Shown here piece by piece: positions 1 through 7,230 of a stretch of 23,106 nucleotides of DNA. Origin of the DNA: an uncultured Alphaproteobacteria bacterium. GTDB lineage: Bacteria; Pseudomonadota; Alphaproteobacteria; Rickettsiales; UBA1997. The DNA is taken from contig CAIUFU010000255.1 of the NCBI GenBank assembly GCA_903898475.1, forward strand, positions 1 to 23,106, read 5' to 3'. The notes under the pieces are model-generated. The model had not been told where the DNA came from. It searched no databases and saw only the letters and a program-made list of their open reading frames with translations. Position numbers and translations under genes: made by a program. Within the stretch, counting starts at the first letter, position 1. Every line of letters starts with the position of its first letter.

Positions 1-108
1 ATCAATTCCGTCACCAATTTTGACGCGATTTTGGACATCATCATTCTACTTTTTTTACTAAAACTGGTCGCGGTTTTATTCCTACTTTTCAATCGCAAAA
101 AAATCTAA
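1..108 (+). CDS. Cation/proton antiporter subunit F (MnhF/MrpF)-like, C-terminal fragment
   Basis: This reading frame is open from base 1 and stops with TAA at 106-108. It encodes about 35 residues: a short polar stretch (INSVTNFDAILD), one strongly hydrophobic segment, and a basic tail ending NRKKI. The stop is followed after 3 nt by the start of a gene that resembles MnhG/MrpG. MrpF subunits are small membrane proteins whose C-terminus is a transmembrane helix after an (L/F)D motif, and mrpF normally sits directly before mrpG, so MrpF is the best guess. The assignment rests mainly on this neighbour. The 5' end lies outside the window. Any other small integral membrane protein remains possible. 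Confidence 0.5.
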   Translation: MNSVTNFDAILDIIILLFLLKLVAVLFLLFNRKKI

Positions 109-111
109 ATC

Positions 112-411
112 ATGAATTTAGTTGCCTTAACCATCGTGATTATTTCGGCTCTGCTATTGATCGCAGCCGCTTTATCATTTTTAAAAGCCAAAGACGTATT
201 TACCATGACACACGTGGTGATGATTGCTAATTGCTACGTCATTCCGCTGCTTTTATTGGGGGTTGAAATTGATCGCTTTTCTTTCGTCTCTTTAGCGAAA
301 ATCATCACATTAATTGTGCTAAATTTGGTGGTGGCAAATCTGCTTTGTCACATCATTTTGCGGCGCGCAATTATTAATAAAATTGAGCCTGATGCAAAGA
401 GGGTTGAGTAA
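112..411 (+). CDS. mnhG: Multisubunit cation/proton antiporter subunit G (MnhG/MrpG/PhaG family)
   Basis: A 99-residue membrane protein with three hydrophobic segments, at about residues 4-24, 37-51 and 60-83. Between the first two is LKAKDVFTMTHVVMIANCYV, which lines up with the family pattern (L-x-D-x-x-x-R/x-H-A) where an aspartate and a histidine follow the first helix. The C-terminal part (VANLLCHIILRRAI) matches the family ending, which runs into a basic RRA stretch. MrpG is one of the small subunits of the Mrp/Mnh Na+ or K+/H+ antiporter in the inner membrane. It starts 3 nt after the upstream stop, as expected in an mrpFG pair, and I see no clear Shine-Dalgarno sequence. The stop codon (409-411) is the first arm of a palindrome shared with the convergent protease gene. 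The sequence is divergent, so the call is moderate. Confidence 0.65.
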   Translation: MNLVALTIVIISALLLIAAALSFLKAKDVFTMTHVVMIANCYVIPLLLLGVEIDRFSFVSLAKIITLIVLNLVVANLLCHIILRRAIINKIEPDAKRVE

Positions 412-503
412 CTTTATAGGCGTAAGCGTCGTCGAAGGGCCTGAAACTCCGAGCTTCGGGCCCTTCGACGACGCTTACGCTTTGCTCAGGGACCTATAAA
501 GTT
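410..503. repeat. REP-like palindrome filling the mnhG/protease intergenic region
   Basis: Two nested inverted repeats are visible. The outer arms AACTTTATAGG (410-420) and CCTATAAAGTT (493-503) are exact reverse complements. The inner 21-nt arms at 421-441 and 459-479 are also exact (CGTAAGCGTC... and its complement), with a 17-nt loop at 442-458. On the right side 13 extra bases (480-492, containing GCTCAGGGA) separate inner and outer arms. The right half reads CCCTTCGAC...GCTCAGGG, the same blocks as the repeats near 12500, 20150 and 22825, but with a different middle. The arms contain both stop codons of the flanking convergent genes. A bidirectional transcription end is plausible; there is no T-tract. 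Confidence 0.85.
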
Positions 504-2919
504 AATAACTCACCAAGAACTGCACAAATCCCAAATAATTTGTCGGAGCATTTTTAATATTTCCCGCCTGAATTTGTTTAACGAAATTAAATTTCACCTG
601 CGAAACTTCACTTAATTCTCTCAAATAAAAAACTTCCAAATCGCGCTCTTTTCCTTGCGCCGCCAATGAAGCCGTGCTTTGCAAACGGATTAAATTTCCC
701 GCCAAATCACGCGCCACTGGAATGTCAATTTTGACACTACCTTGATAAACTCGCATCGGCTCTAAATATCCTAAACCGAGTTTGCCTTTGCAAAAATCGC
801 TAAGCATTAGAGAGGCAGACAGGCTGCGGCTGCGCACATTGTCAAATTCGCGAAAAACTCCTTGCTGATTACCATTAATTTTTGAAACACCTTCTGAATA
901 ACTCGCCAAAAATTGTAGATTTTTTGTCAGGTTTTGGCTGGTTGAAATTTTAGCGTAAGAAGTTTTTACACCACCGCCCGACTCAAACGCCCCAACGCTT
1001 GGAGAGTTAAGAATATTATTGTTAAATTCAGATAAATTACCCAAAGAAAGCAAATAACTGCCGCCGGTTTTTTCCTTAAAAGATAAGCCGAAATCTAAAA
1101 TCTGATTTTGCTTATTGCCGATTTTGCTCAGCATTTGCGTGCTGTCGTAAGATGATTGGTAAGAAAATTTCAGCGCTAATTTTTTAGCGAAAAAACTTTG
1201 ATTGGCAAAAAATTGGTTGAATTGCCTGCTAGTTTGCAAATTCGTTGATGTGTTCTGCATGAAAGACTGGTAAGGATTGGCAGCGATATTTTTTTGCGAG
1301 AGAAAACCAAAATTCGCAAAATCATTTCCTTCTAAATTAGCAATTTCGTCAACATTTACTGCAAAACCTAATTTCAAATTCGGCACAAAATCTGACGAAT
1401 CGCGCACAAAAGACAGGCCGTTGCTTAAGGTTTTTTGCGGATCAATTGAGCGATCCAGCGTAACAAATTTTAAGCCGAGATAATTTTGCGCCTCAGGGTT
1501 TTTGTAACTCGAAATATTAAATTTTAATTTATTTCTAAAACCTTCTCCAAATTGTATTGGTACAGATTTAGAGGCGATGTTGTTAAAAACTAAACTATTA
1601 AGATTAGTCACATTGTTAGAATTTCTTACACCGATTTTGCTGGCTAAATTTGCTTTGTAATCACGTCCGTAAGAATCAAAAAATATCGCTGGCGCAAGAT
1701 GCGACGCCACATTAACGCTGAACGCATCACCAAAAATTGAGCTGGTTACCATTGAAGAAGTTGTCACTTCGTAACCGCCGTCACCAATACTGGAGCCATA
1801 TCCAAGAGTGTTTTCTCCCTGCGCTTGCACTGCAGCGTAAAGATCTAAAAGACCGTGACCGTAGGTTGAATCAACTCCGGCAGTTCCCAAATCTTGCGTA
1901 GTTGTTAAAATAATTTGTGCTGTTTGTGCTGCAGTTAAATGAGGCCAAGCGCCGCGGATTATGGCTACAGCGCCTGCAACATGAGGAGTTGCCATTGAGG
2001 TTCCAGAAGCACTGGCATATCCGCTAGAAAAAATAGTAGTTGGATAAGCACCAATAATATCAACACCAGGAGCTACAAGGCAGTAAGCTGCAGCATCTCC
2101 GCACTTATTGCTGTCAAAACCATCAGTTGCAGTTGTGGCGATGACTGAATTTTCATTAACTGCGGCAACGGCTAAAATCGATCCAATTAAATCGGAATCT
2201 GAAGCGTAGCGCGCCGTATAATCAGGCTGGCTATTGCCATCATTTCCGGTTGCAGCAACCGTTAAAATATCAGCATCTTTTGCCGCAATTAAGGCGTTTT
2301 CTAAAGTTGTTGATCCGGAAGTGCCGCCCAAACTGAGGTTAATCACATCAACCCCAGCATTAATTGCGCCGTAAATACCACTAGCAGTAATTGTGCTATT
2401 ACCACTGCCACTACTGTTTAAAACCTTAATTGCGACAATCTCGCTTTCATATGCAACGCCGTGAATTCCACTGCCATCTTTTACACCAGCAGCCGTGCTG
2501 GCCACATGGGTTCCGTGACCATTATCATCACTTGGATTTGAGTCGCTATTGTAGTAATCGTAATTTCCAGAGGTGCTGTAAGTACTATATAAATTACCAG
2601 CTATTTCCGAATGCACTAGCTGCACCCCTGTGTCAATAACTGCAACTTTTACACCGCTTCCAGCGATTGTCTTATCGTTAGAATCAAGCAAAGCATATGC
2701 TTGCGCAGCATTAACCAATTCGAGACCATATTGATTTTCATATTCCGCAGTGCGGTAAGCATCAGCCTGATCTTCAGTAACACTGCTATTCCAATCTGTT
2801 GAGGTAATTGTTGGAGACGAAGAGCTACCACCACCTCCTCCGCCGCCGCCGCCACCACAAGCGGTGAGCATTAGAAGAAGAGCGATAATGAAAAATGTAT
2901 TTTGGGTTTTGCGTGACAA
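502..2919 (-). CDS. S8 (subtilisin-like) serine protease, lipoprotein with autotransporter-like C-terminal domain
   Basis: An 805-residue protein with a lipoprotein signal peptide: basic N-terminus, hydrophobic core, lipobox LTAC with Cys21. Ten glycines and a serine stretch follow directly (22-35). The S8 catalytic domain runs from about 55 to 375 with all expected residues: Asp96 in VAVIDTGV, His135 in NGHGTHVAS, Asn226 in ATGND, and Ser308 in GTSMATPHVAG. Residues about 390-805 are rich in alternating polar and hydrophobic strands and the protein ends in an aromatic (QFLVSY), typical of an outer-membrane beta-barrel. This layout resembles lipidated subtilase autotransporters such as NalP/SphB1, which cleave surface proteins; the substrate here is unknown. 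The start is TTG: an in-frame TAA lies eight codons upstream with no ATG between, and the next internal Met is inside the signal peptide. It is the last gene of the minus-strand run, 29 nt after the zntB-like gene. Confidence 0.88.
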   Translation of the reverse strand: MSRKTQNTFFIIALLLMLTACGGGGGGGGGGSSSSPTITSTDWNSSVTEDQADAYRTAEYENQYGLELVNAAQAYALLDSNDKTIAGSGVKVAVIDTGVQLVHSEIAGNLYSTYSTSGNYDYYNSDSNPSDDNGHGTHVASTAAGVKDGSGIHGVAYESEIVAIKVLNSSGSGNSTITASGIYGAINAGVDVINLSLGGTSGSTTLENALIAAKDADILTVAATGNDGNSQPDYTARYASDSDLIGSILAVAAVNENSVIATTATDGFDSNKCGDAAAYCLVAPGVDIIGAYPTTIFSSGYASASGTSMATPHVAGAVAIIRGAWPHLTAAQTAQIILTTTQDLGTAGVDSTYGHGLLDLYAAVQAQGENTLGYGSSIGDGGYEVTTSSMVTSSIFGDAFSVNVASHLAPAIFFDSYGRDYKANLASKIGVRNSNNVTNLNSLVFNNIASKSVPIQFGEGFRNKLKFNISSYKNPEAQNYLGLKFVTLDRSIDPQKTLSNGLSFVRDSSDFVPNLKLGFAVNVDEIANLEGNDFANFGFLSQKNIAANPYQSFMQNTSTNLQTSRQFNQFFANQSFFAKKLALKFSYQSSYDSTQMLSKIGNKQNQILDFGLSFKEKTGGSYLLSLGNLSEFNNNILNSPSVGAFESGGGVKTSYAKISTSQNLTKNLQFLASYSEGVSKINGNQQGVFREFDNVRSRSLSASLMLSDFCKGKLGLGYLEPMRVYQGSVKIDIPVARDLAGNLIRLQSTASLAAQGKERDLEVFYLRELSEVSQVKFNFVKQIQAGNIKNAPTNYLGFVQFLVSY

Positions 2920-2948
2920 GGCAAGTGTGTGAGAAATTTAAATCAACT

Positions 2949-3926
2949 CTAAAGCCGATTCTTGGTCTTTAAAATCAGAAGATAAAACAGCACCACCAGC
3001 AACATTATAAAAGTGCAGATGTAAAAAGCGGCCGGATCTTGTGAACCGGGAATACCACCAACATTCATTCCGAAAAGTCCAGTGATGAAAGTCAGAGGCA
3101 TAAAAATAATGCTAATCATCGACAGCTTATACATGGTTTTGTGGATACCTTCGCTCATAGCATTAGCCAGCTCCTCATGCAAAATTTGCGATCTATTTGA
3201 GGCCTCTTCCACCTCTTCGACCATGTGAGTAATTTGATCGAAATTTTCTTGGAAGTGTCTTTTGGCCCAATCGTCAATCCAGATATATTTGGTGGTGCGC
3301 AGCTTTAAAATCACGTCACGCTGTGGTACTAAATAGCGTTTAAAAATTGCTGATTGAGTTCTGATTTTGAGTATTGCTTCGCGAAATTTAACGTCGCGAG
3401 TGGTGAGAATTTTCTCTTCCAAATCATCAATTTTTTCATTGATGGCGTAAAGAAATGGCGAAGTATTAGCTAAAATTTGATAGAGCAAATTATACAAAAA
3501 CTCACCAGAATTTTTAATTTCTTTATCATTATCCAAACGCGTCGCAATATCGTAAATTGCCTTAACTTCGCGACGCTGAATTGTGATGATGCGATCGCGA
3601 TCAATCCAGATGCGCAGCGACACCATATCTTCCGGCTCAGCATCTTTATTAAGATTTACGGCGCGCAAAATTATCAACAAACCCTCGTCAAATTCCATGA
3701 TTCTGGGACGAGTTTCTTCGGCAAGTAAGGCATCAATAATTAAGTGATCGAGATATCCAACTTCACTCTCTAACCACTTTCTTACCAGCTCATTGCCAGC
3801 ATCTAAATGCACCCAAGCCAATCCTTCATTTTCAATTTCCGCCGAAGTTTTGGTTTCATTGATTTTAGTGGCAACTCCACTTTTGTCAAAGGCGTATGAA
3901 AACAGGATTGGACTGAGTTTTTCCAT
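2949..3926 (-). CDS. zntB: CorA/ZntB-family divalent cation transporter
   Basis: A 325-residue protein of the CorA superfamily, which forms pentameric inner-membrane channels for Mg2+, Zn2+ or related ions. The first about 255 residues are a soluble alpha/beta domain with long charged helices (for example FREAILKIRTQSAIFKRYLV and the acidic HMVEEVEEASNR region). Two transmembrane helices follow at about 263-285 and 298-320. The signature GMN is at 286-288, at the end of the first helix, followed by VGGIPG; the GG-x-PG extension is characteristic of the ZntB branch rather than classical CorA (YGMNF-x-x-MPE). The protein ends in a short basic tail, as expected. Its start is 2 nt after the preceding stop, so it is very likely co-transcribed. 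The transported ion cannot be read from sequence. Confidence 0.87.
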   Translation of the reverse strand: MEKLSPILFSYAFDKSGVATKINETKTSAEIENEGLAWVHLDAGNELVRKWLESEVGYLDHLIIDALLAEETRPRIMEFDEGLLIILRAVNLNKDAEPEDMVSLRIWIDRDRIITIQRREVKAIYDIATRLDNDKEIKNSGEFLYNLLYQILANTSPFLYAINEKIDDLEEKILTTRDVKFREAILKIRTQSAIFKRYLVPQRDVILKLRTTKYIWIDDWAKRHFQENFDQITHMVEEVEEASNRSQILHEELANAMSEGIHKTMYKLSMISIIFMPLTFITGLFGMNVGGIPGSQDPAAFYICTFIMLLVVLFYLLILKTKNRL

Positions 3927-3928
3927 GA

Positions 3929-4504
3929 TTACTTAGCAGCTTTTTTGAGAGAGTAGATGATTTTTCCAGAAGCAACTTTCTCTGATTTTTTATTGCCGAA
4001 ATCTGAAATCATGATCATCGAGTTCTCGTCAACTAAATACATTTTATCTTCGAAATTCACTTCTTCTTTGCCGGCTTTAGAGCTCAAGCTTAAGCTGTAA
4101 TTTGATTGAGCCGCGTTACCAATTTGTTTACCTTTAGCAGGAACTGAAACATTATGTCCAACCGCATCAAATGTGCCGTCAGTGTCCATCGTAACTAGCC
4201 AAGTTCTGCTGTCTTTAGTGCCGTCAGAGTAAAGAAAGTTTTGTTGGATCACGCCTTTATTATCATCCCATTTGCCGTTAATTTTAGCAGTGAAAGTAGC
4301 GATAATTTTGCCATTAGCATCTTGCTTGATTGCAAAGGCTTCGATATTGCCATCGAAGAATTTTTTCATGTCCATTTTGTTAGAACCTTCAAGATAGTCT
4401 AACTCTACCACTTTTTTTGGCTTAAATAAATCTTGCAGCATCGCACAAGATGAAAGTGACAAGATGATGGTTGTTGCGGTGATAATTTTTGTAAAATTTT
4501 TCAT
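3929..4504 (-). CDS. DUF3833-family lipoprotein
   Basis: A 191-residue protein starting MKNFTKIITA with a lipoprotein signal and lipobox SSCA (Cys near residue 20). The mature part carries the DUF3833 pattern: a D-(M/L)-x-x-(Y/F)-F-x-G start (MDMKKFFDGNIEAFAI), then GKIIATFTAKINGKWD, FLYSDGT-x-x-x-RTW, a V-x-x-(A/P)-x-GK-x-x-GNA block and FEDKMYLVDENSMI near the end. The family is found in proteobacterial envelopes and its function is unknown to me. A longer reading frame extends 44 codons upstream to 4636, but that extension lies entirely inside the terC-like gene, lacks a signal peptide and would bury the lipobox, so the start at 4504 is preferred. It begins 10 nt after the terC-like stop and ends 2 nt before the zntB-like start. 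Confidence 0.85.
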   Translation of the reverse strand: MKNFTKIITATTIILSLSSCAMLQDLFKPKKVVELDYLEGSNKMDMKKFFDGNIEAFAIKQDANGKIIATFTAKINGKWDDNKGVIQQNFLYSDGTKDSRTWLVTMDTDGTFDAVGHNVSVPAKGKQIGNAAQSNYSLSLSSKAGKEEVNFEDKMYLVDENSMIMISDFGNKKSEKVASGKIIYSLKKAAK

Positions 4505-4514
4505 ATGGATGAGA

Positions 4515-5228
4515 TTAATGTTTCTTACGCGCCACGATGTTGATAGACTCAACAACGAGCGTAAAAAATAGAGAGAAATAGAGATATCCTTTTGAAATAT
4601 GCATGTGCAAGCCGTCGGCAAGCAAGATAACACCAACCATAAAAATAAAGGCCAGAGCTACAATTTTTAGTGACGGATATTTAGCTAAAAATCCGCTAAC
4701 AAAACTTGAGGCAAAAAACATTACAATCATTGCAATAACAATCGCGGTGACGATTACGGGAATGTTGCTAGTCATGCCAACTGCTGTAATTACTGAGTCA
4801 AAAGAGAAAATGAAGTCGATTAAAGTAATTTGCAAAACCGCCGCAAGGAAGGTTTCTCCAACGCGAATTTCTTTATTTTCTTTTGATGGATGAATTCCAA
4901 AAAATGCGTCACGTGCAATTTCGCCGCCACTTTTAACAATTAAAAACACGCCGCCCGCAATTAACAAAAAGTCTTTGTGAGAAAATCCCACCTCTCCAAT
5001 GTGAAATAGAGGCTCGGTCAAGCTCATGACCCAAGACAATGTCAATAGCATCAAAATACGAATGATAAATGCTAGCGAAAGACCAATAGCGCTGGCGGTC
5101 TTGCGAAATTTAACCGGTAGTTTTTGCACCACCAAGGTGATGAAAATTAGGTTGTCGATACCCAAAATAATCTCGAGGAACGTTAGGGTAAGTAAGCTAA
5201 AAAAAATGTCGTAGGTAAGAATATCCAT
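4515..5228 (-). CDS. TerC-family integral membrane protein
   Basis: A 237-residue protein with about seven hydrophobic segments. It has the two acidic membrane motifs of the TerC family: LEIILGIDNLIFI at about 18-30, and IDFIFSFDSVITAVGM at about 137-152. These resemble metal-binding acidic residues in LysE/TerC-superfamily transporters. The length fits the short YgdQ/YoaE-like branch that lacks the CBS and CorC domains. TerC proteins are linked in the literature to tellurite resistance, manganese export and metallation of exported proteins; which applies here is not visible. It starts 5 nt after the maf stop and is followed after 10 nt by the DUF3833-like lipoprotein. No terD/terE-type tellurite genes are in the window, so metal-ion export is a better guess than tellurite resistance. 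Confidence 0.88.
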   Translation of the reverse strand: MDILTYDIFFSLLTLTFLEIILGIDNLIFITLVVQKLPVKFRKTASAIGLSLAFIIRILMLLTLSWVMSLTEPLFHIGEVGFSHKDFLLIAGGVFLIVKSGGEIARDAFFGIHPSKENKEIRVGETFLAAVLQITLIDFIFSFDSVITAVGMTSNIPVIVTAIVIAMIVMFFASSFVSGFLAKYPSLKIVALAFIFMVGVILLADGLHMHISKGYLYFSLFFTLVVESINIVARKKH

Positions 5229-5233
5229 AAAGT

Positions 5234-5833
5234 TTACTTAAGTTGTATTAGTTTTTGTTGATGAAGAAAAGCGATTAACGGCTGAACTGCCAAACCCAAA
5301 ACTGAGTAATAATCCCCCGAAATTTTTTCAAAGAGATGCTTACCTAAAGACTCGTATTTGTAGCTTCCGGCGCATCCCCAAGGTTGATCTATTTTAACGT
5401 AACTTTCAATTTCAGCAGCGCTCATTTTGCGCATTTGCAATTTCACTTTCGAGAAACTTTTGAAAATGATTTTGCCATTTAAAGCAACACAAACCGCGTT
5501 ATTTTGAAAGTGATTTTGTCCGTTAAATTTTTTTAACTGCTTGATTGCCTCAAGAGCATTTTTTGATTTGGAAATTTCTTTTTCTTCAAATTCACAAACC
5601 TGATCCGAGCCAATCACAATTGCATCGCGAAACTCGCGACTAACTGACAAAGCTTTTTCTTTTGCTAAAATTAGTGCCAATTTTTTTGGCGATAATTTTA
5701 AATTTTTTTTCTCCAAATCTTCGTCGTAAAGTGGTGCCATAACTGTAAATTTCAGACCAACTTCTTCCAAAATTTTCTTACGAACTTTAGAAGTTGAGGC
5801 CAAAATTATTTTACAGTTATAATCAATTAGCAT
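5234..5833 (-). CDS. maf: Maf-family nucleoside triphosphate pyrophosphatase
   Basis: A 199-residue Maf/HAM1-superfamily protein. The N-terminal substrate-binding motif is IILASTSKVRKKIL (about 9-22), matching L-A-S-x-S-x-x-R-x-x-L-L. The central acidic motif is VIGSDQV (about 73-79), where the aspartate coordinates the catalytic metal. The C-terminal block WGCAGSYKYESLG and ISGDYYSVLGLAVQPL matches the typical G-x-A-G-x-Y and I-x-G-x-x-x-x-V-x-G-L-P-L regions. Family members hydrolyse non-canonical or modified nucleoside triphosphates to monophosphates in the cytosol; some act on dTTP/UTP, others on 7-methyl-GTP. GCAGSY is nearer the second type, though I would not assign specificity from it. 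The start overlaps the end of folE by 7 nt (5827-5833), so translational coupling is likely. Confidence 0.92.
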   Translation of the reverse strand: MLIDYNCKIILASTSKVRKKILEEVGLKFTVMAPLYDEDLEKKNLKLSPKKLALILAKEKALSVSREFRDAIVIGSDQVCEFEEKEISKSKNALEAIKQLKKFNGQNHFQNNAVCVALNGKIIFKSFSKVKLQMRKMSAAEIESYVKIDQPWGCAGSYKYESLGKHLFEKISGDYYSVLGLAVQPLIAFLHQQKLIQLK

Positions 5834-6432
5834 GAGCTTCTAAGGCTGATCATGGTTAAGAATTTTCTTTCCATTTCTGGATCATTTTTAAAAGCACCAA
5901 TCATGCTTTTAGTAATTGTAGAGGTATCTATTTTGTGAATACCGCGAGTAGTCATGCATTGATGTTTTGCATCGATTAAAACTGCCACGCCTTTGGCTTT
6001 TAAAACGCGGTTTAAAGTTTCGGCAATTTGCGCCGTCATAGTTTCTTGAGTTTGCAAACGCTTAGAAAAAACATCTAAAAGACGCGCGATTTTGCTAATG
6101 CCAACCACTCTTTTATTTGGAATATATGCAATGTGAGCCGTGCCCAAAAACGGCACCATGTGATGCTCGCAGTGCGATTCCATACGCATGTCTTTTAACA
6201 AAACCATGTCGTCGTAGCCTTCAACTTCTTCAAAAGTTTTTCCGAGAATTTCATCTGGATTAGCTTCATAACCAGCAAAAAACTCACGATAGGCGTTAAC
6301 TACGCGCTTTGGCGTTTCAATCAAACCTTCACGGTCAGGATTATCTCCCGCCCAAGAAATCAGCGTGCGAACCGCGTCTTCTGCCTGCTTTTGAGAAGGA
6401 CGCGCAATTTTTTTACCAGAAGTTTTTGTCAT
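5827..6432 (-). CDS. folE: GTP cyclohydrolase I (FolE)
   Basis: A 201-residue enzyme that converts GTP to 7,8-dihydroneopterin triphosphate, the first step of folate (and queuosine) precursor synthesis in the cytosol. The zinc and catalytic residues are present: Cys88 and His91 in SHCEHHMVPF, and Cys159 in HQCMTTRG. The motif GISKIARLLDVFSKRLQTQE (111-130) is the usual active-site helix region. The frame is open 21 codons further upstream to 6495, but that extension is hydrophobic and unlike the family, while the Met at 6432 gives the normal length. It is the first gene of the minus-strand run and diverges from skp across 175 bp. No Shine-Dalgarno sequence is obvious before the chosen start. 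Confidence 0.96.
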   Translation of the reverse strand: MTKTSGKKIARPSQKQAEDAVRTLISWAGDNPDREGLIETPKRVVNAYREFFAGYEANPDEILGKTFEEVEGYDDMVLLKDMRMESHCEHHMVPFLGTAHIAYIPNKRVVGISKIARLLDVFSKRLQTQETMTAQIAETLNRVLKAKGVAVLIDAKHQCMTTRGIHKIDTSTITKSMIGAFKNDPEMERKFLTMISLRSSC

Positions 6433-6511
6433 TTGATCGTTTGTAAGTGTGTTGGGGAAGGCCAAAAAACTAGTGACGCTAAACCAGAAAAACAAGCTTC
6501 GATCTTACCAA

Positions 6512-6540
6512 TTGAAACTAAAATTTCGCCTAAGTAATTT
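6512..6540 (+). promoter_or_regulatory. Possible sigma-70 promoter for skp
   Basis: TTGAAA at 6512-6517 (5 of 6 to TTGACA), then exactly 17 nt, then TAATTT at 6535-6540 (3 of 6 to TATAAT). It lies about 70 nt upstream of the skp start, in the divergent folE/skp region. The -10 match is weak and AT-rich DNA gives such matches by chance. Confidence 0.3.
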
Positions 6541-6607
6541 CCGCCCCCGCTGCCATTTTTTGAAAGCACCACCTAAATCTAATCACTTTAAACAAATCAG
6601 AGGAAAT

Positions 6608-7132
6608 ATGAACAAACGCTTATTAGCTCTTTCAGCAATTTTTGCACTTTTTGCAGTTAACGCCAATGCTGGCGGAATCGGAATCTTGGATGTTGAAAAA
6701 ATCGTTAAAGAATCGGTGGCCATGCGCGACATCCAAAACAAAGTCACCAAGAAACAAGATGAATATCAAAAAGAAGTTACCAAAAAACAATCAGCTCTAG
6801 AAGCCGAACAAAAGAAGCTTGAAAGCAAGAAAAATACTTTTTCAAAAGAAGCTTTAGAAAAAGAAGTTACTGCCTTCGAAAAGAAAGTTGATGATCTAAA
6901 AACCTTCGTCGACAAAAAACAAAACAGCCTAAAAAAAGCTTCAATGGACGGAATGGGCAAAGTTAATGACAAAATCAAAGACATCATTGCCGACATCTCA
7001 AAAGAAAAAGATTTGGATGTTATCATGCCTTCAGCTCAAGCTCTTTACTACAAGGATGAACTTGATATTTCAGAAGAAGTTTTGACCAGATTGAATAAAA
7101 AAATCACTAAAGCTGACGTGAAATTTGAGTAA
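6608..7132 (+). CDS. skp: Periplasmic chaperone Skp/OmpH
   Basis: A 174-residue protein with a cleavable Sec signal peptide (MNKRLLALSAIFALFAVNANA, cleavage after ANA at about 21). The mature start GGIGILDVEKIVKES matches the Skp/OmpH N-terminal strand (I-x-x-V-D-x-x-x-v). Residues about 45-130 are lysine- and glutamate-rich with heptad character (long coiled-coil arms), and the end DVIMPSAQALYYKDELDISEEVLTRLNK matches the family's closing strand and helix. Skp is a trimeric holdase that carries unfolded outer-membrane proteins through the periplasm. The start is decided by a clear Shine-Dalgarno sequence (AGAGGAAAT, 6600-6607) and the signal peptide; the frame is open further upstream to 6449 without coding character. 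In many proteobacteria skp follows bamA, but here it stands alone between folE and uvrC. Confidence 0.93.
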   Translation: MNKRLLALSAIFALFAVNANAGGIGILDVEKIVKESVAMRDIQNKVTKKQDEYQKEVTKKQSALEAEQKKLESKKNTFSKEALEKEVTAFEKKVDDLKTFVDKKQNSLKKASMDGMGKVNDKIKDIIADISKEKDLDVIMPSAQALYYKDELDISEEVLTRLNKKITKADVKFE

Positions 7133-7154
7133 GATTTCTCGAAAGTTTTAAAGG

Positions 7155-7193
7155 AAAAATCCCGAATCACGAAAGTGGTTCGGGATTTTTTTT
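7155..7193. terminator. Rho-independent terminator, bidirectional (skp / uvrC)
   Basis: A 12-bp stem (7159-7170 ATCCCGAATCAC with 7175-7186 GTGGTTCGGGAT, one G-T pair) closes a GAAA tetraloop at 7171-7174. The plus strand has a run of eight T at 7186-7193, and A at 7155-7159 on the other side gives a T-run for minus-strand transcripts. It lies 22 nt after the skp stop and about 37 nt after the convergent uvrC stop, so it can serve both genes. Confidence 0.92.
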
Positions 7194-7230
7194 GGTTTAA
7201 AGAATATTTACCGCTCACTTACGCAAATAA

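Noticed and set aside
3929..4636. Longer reading frame giving a 235-residue version of the DUF3833-like lipoprotein
   Set aside because: The extra 44 residues lie entirely within the terC-like gene, have no signal peptide character, and place the real lipoprotein signal internally. The Met at 4504 is the better start.
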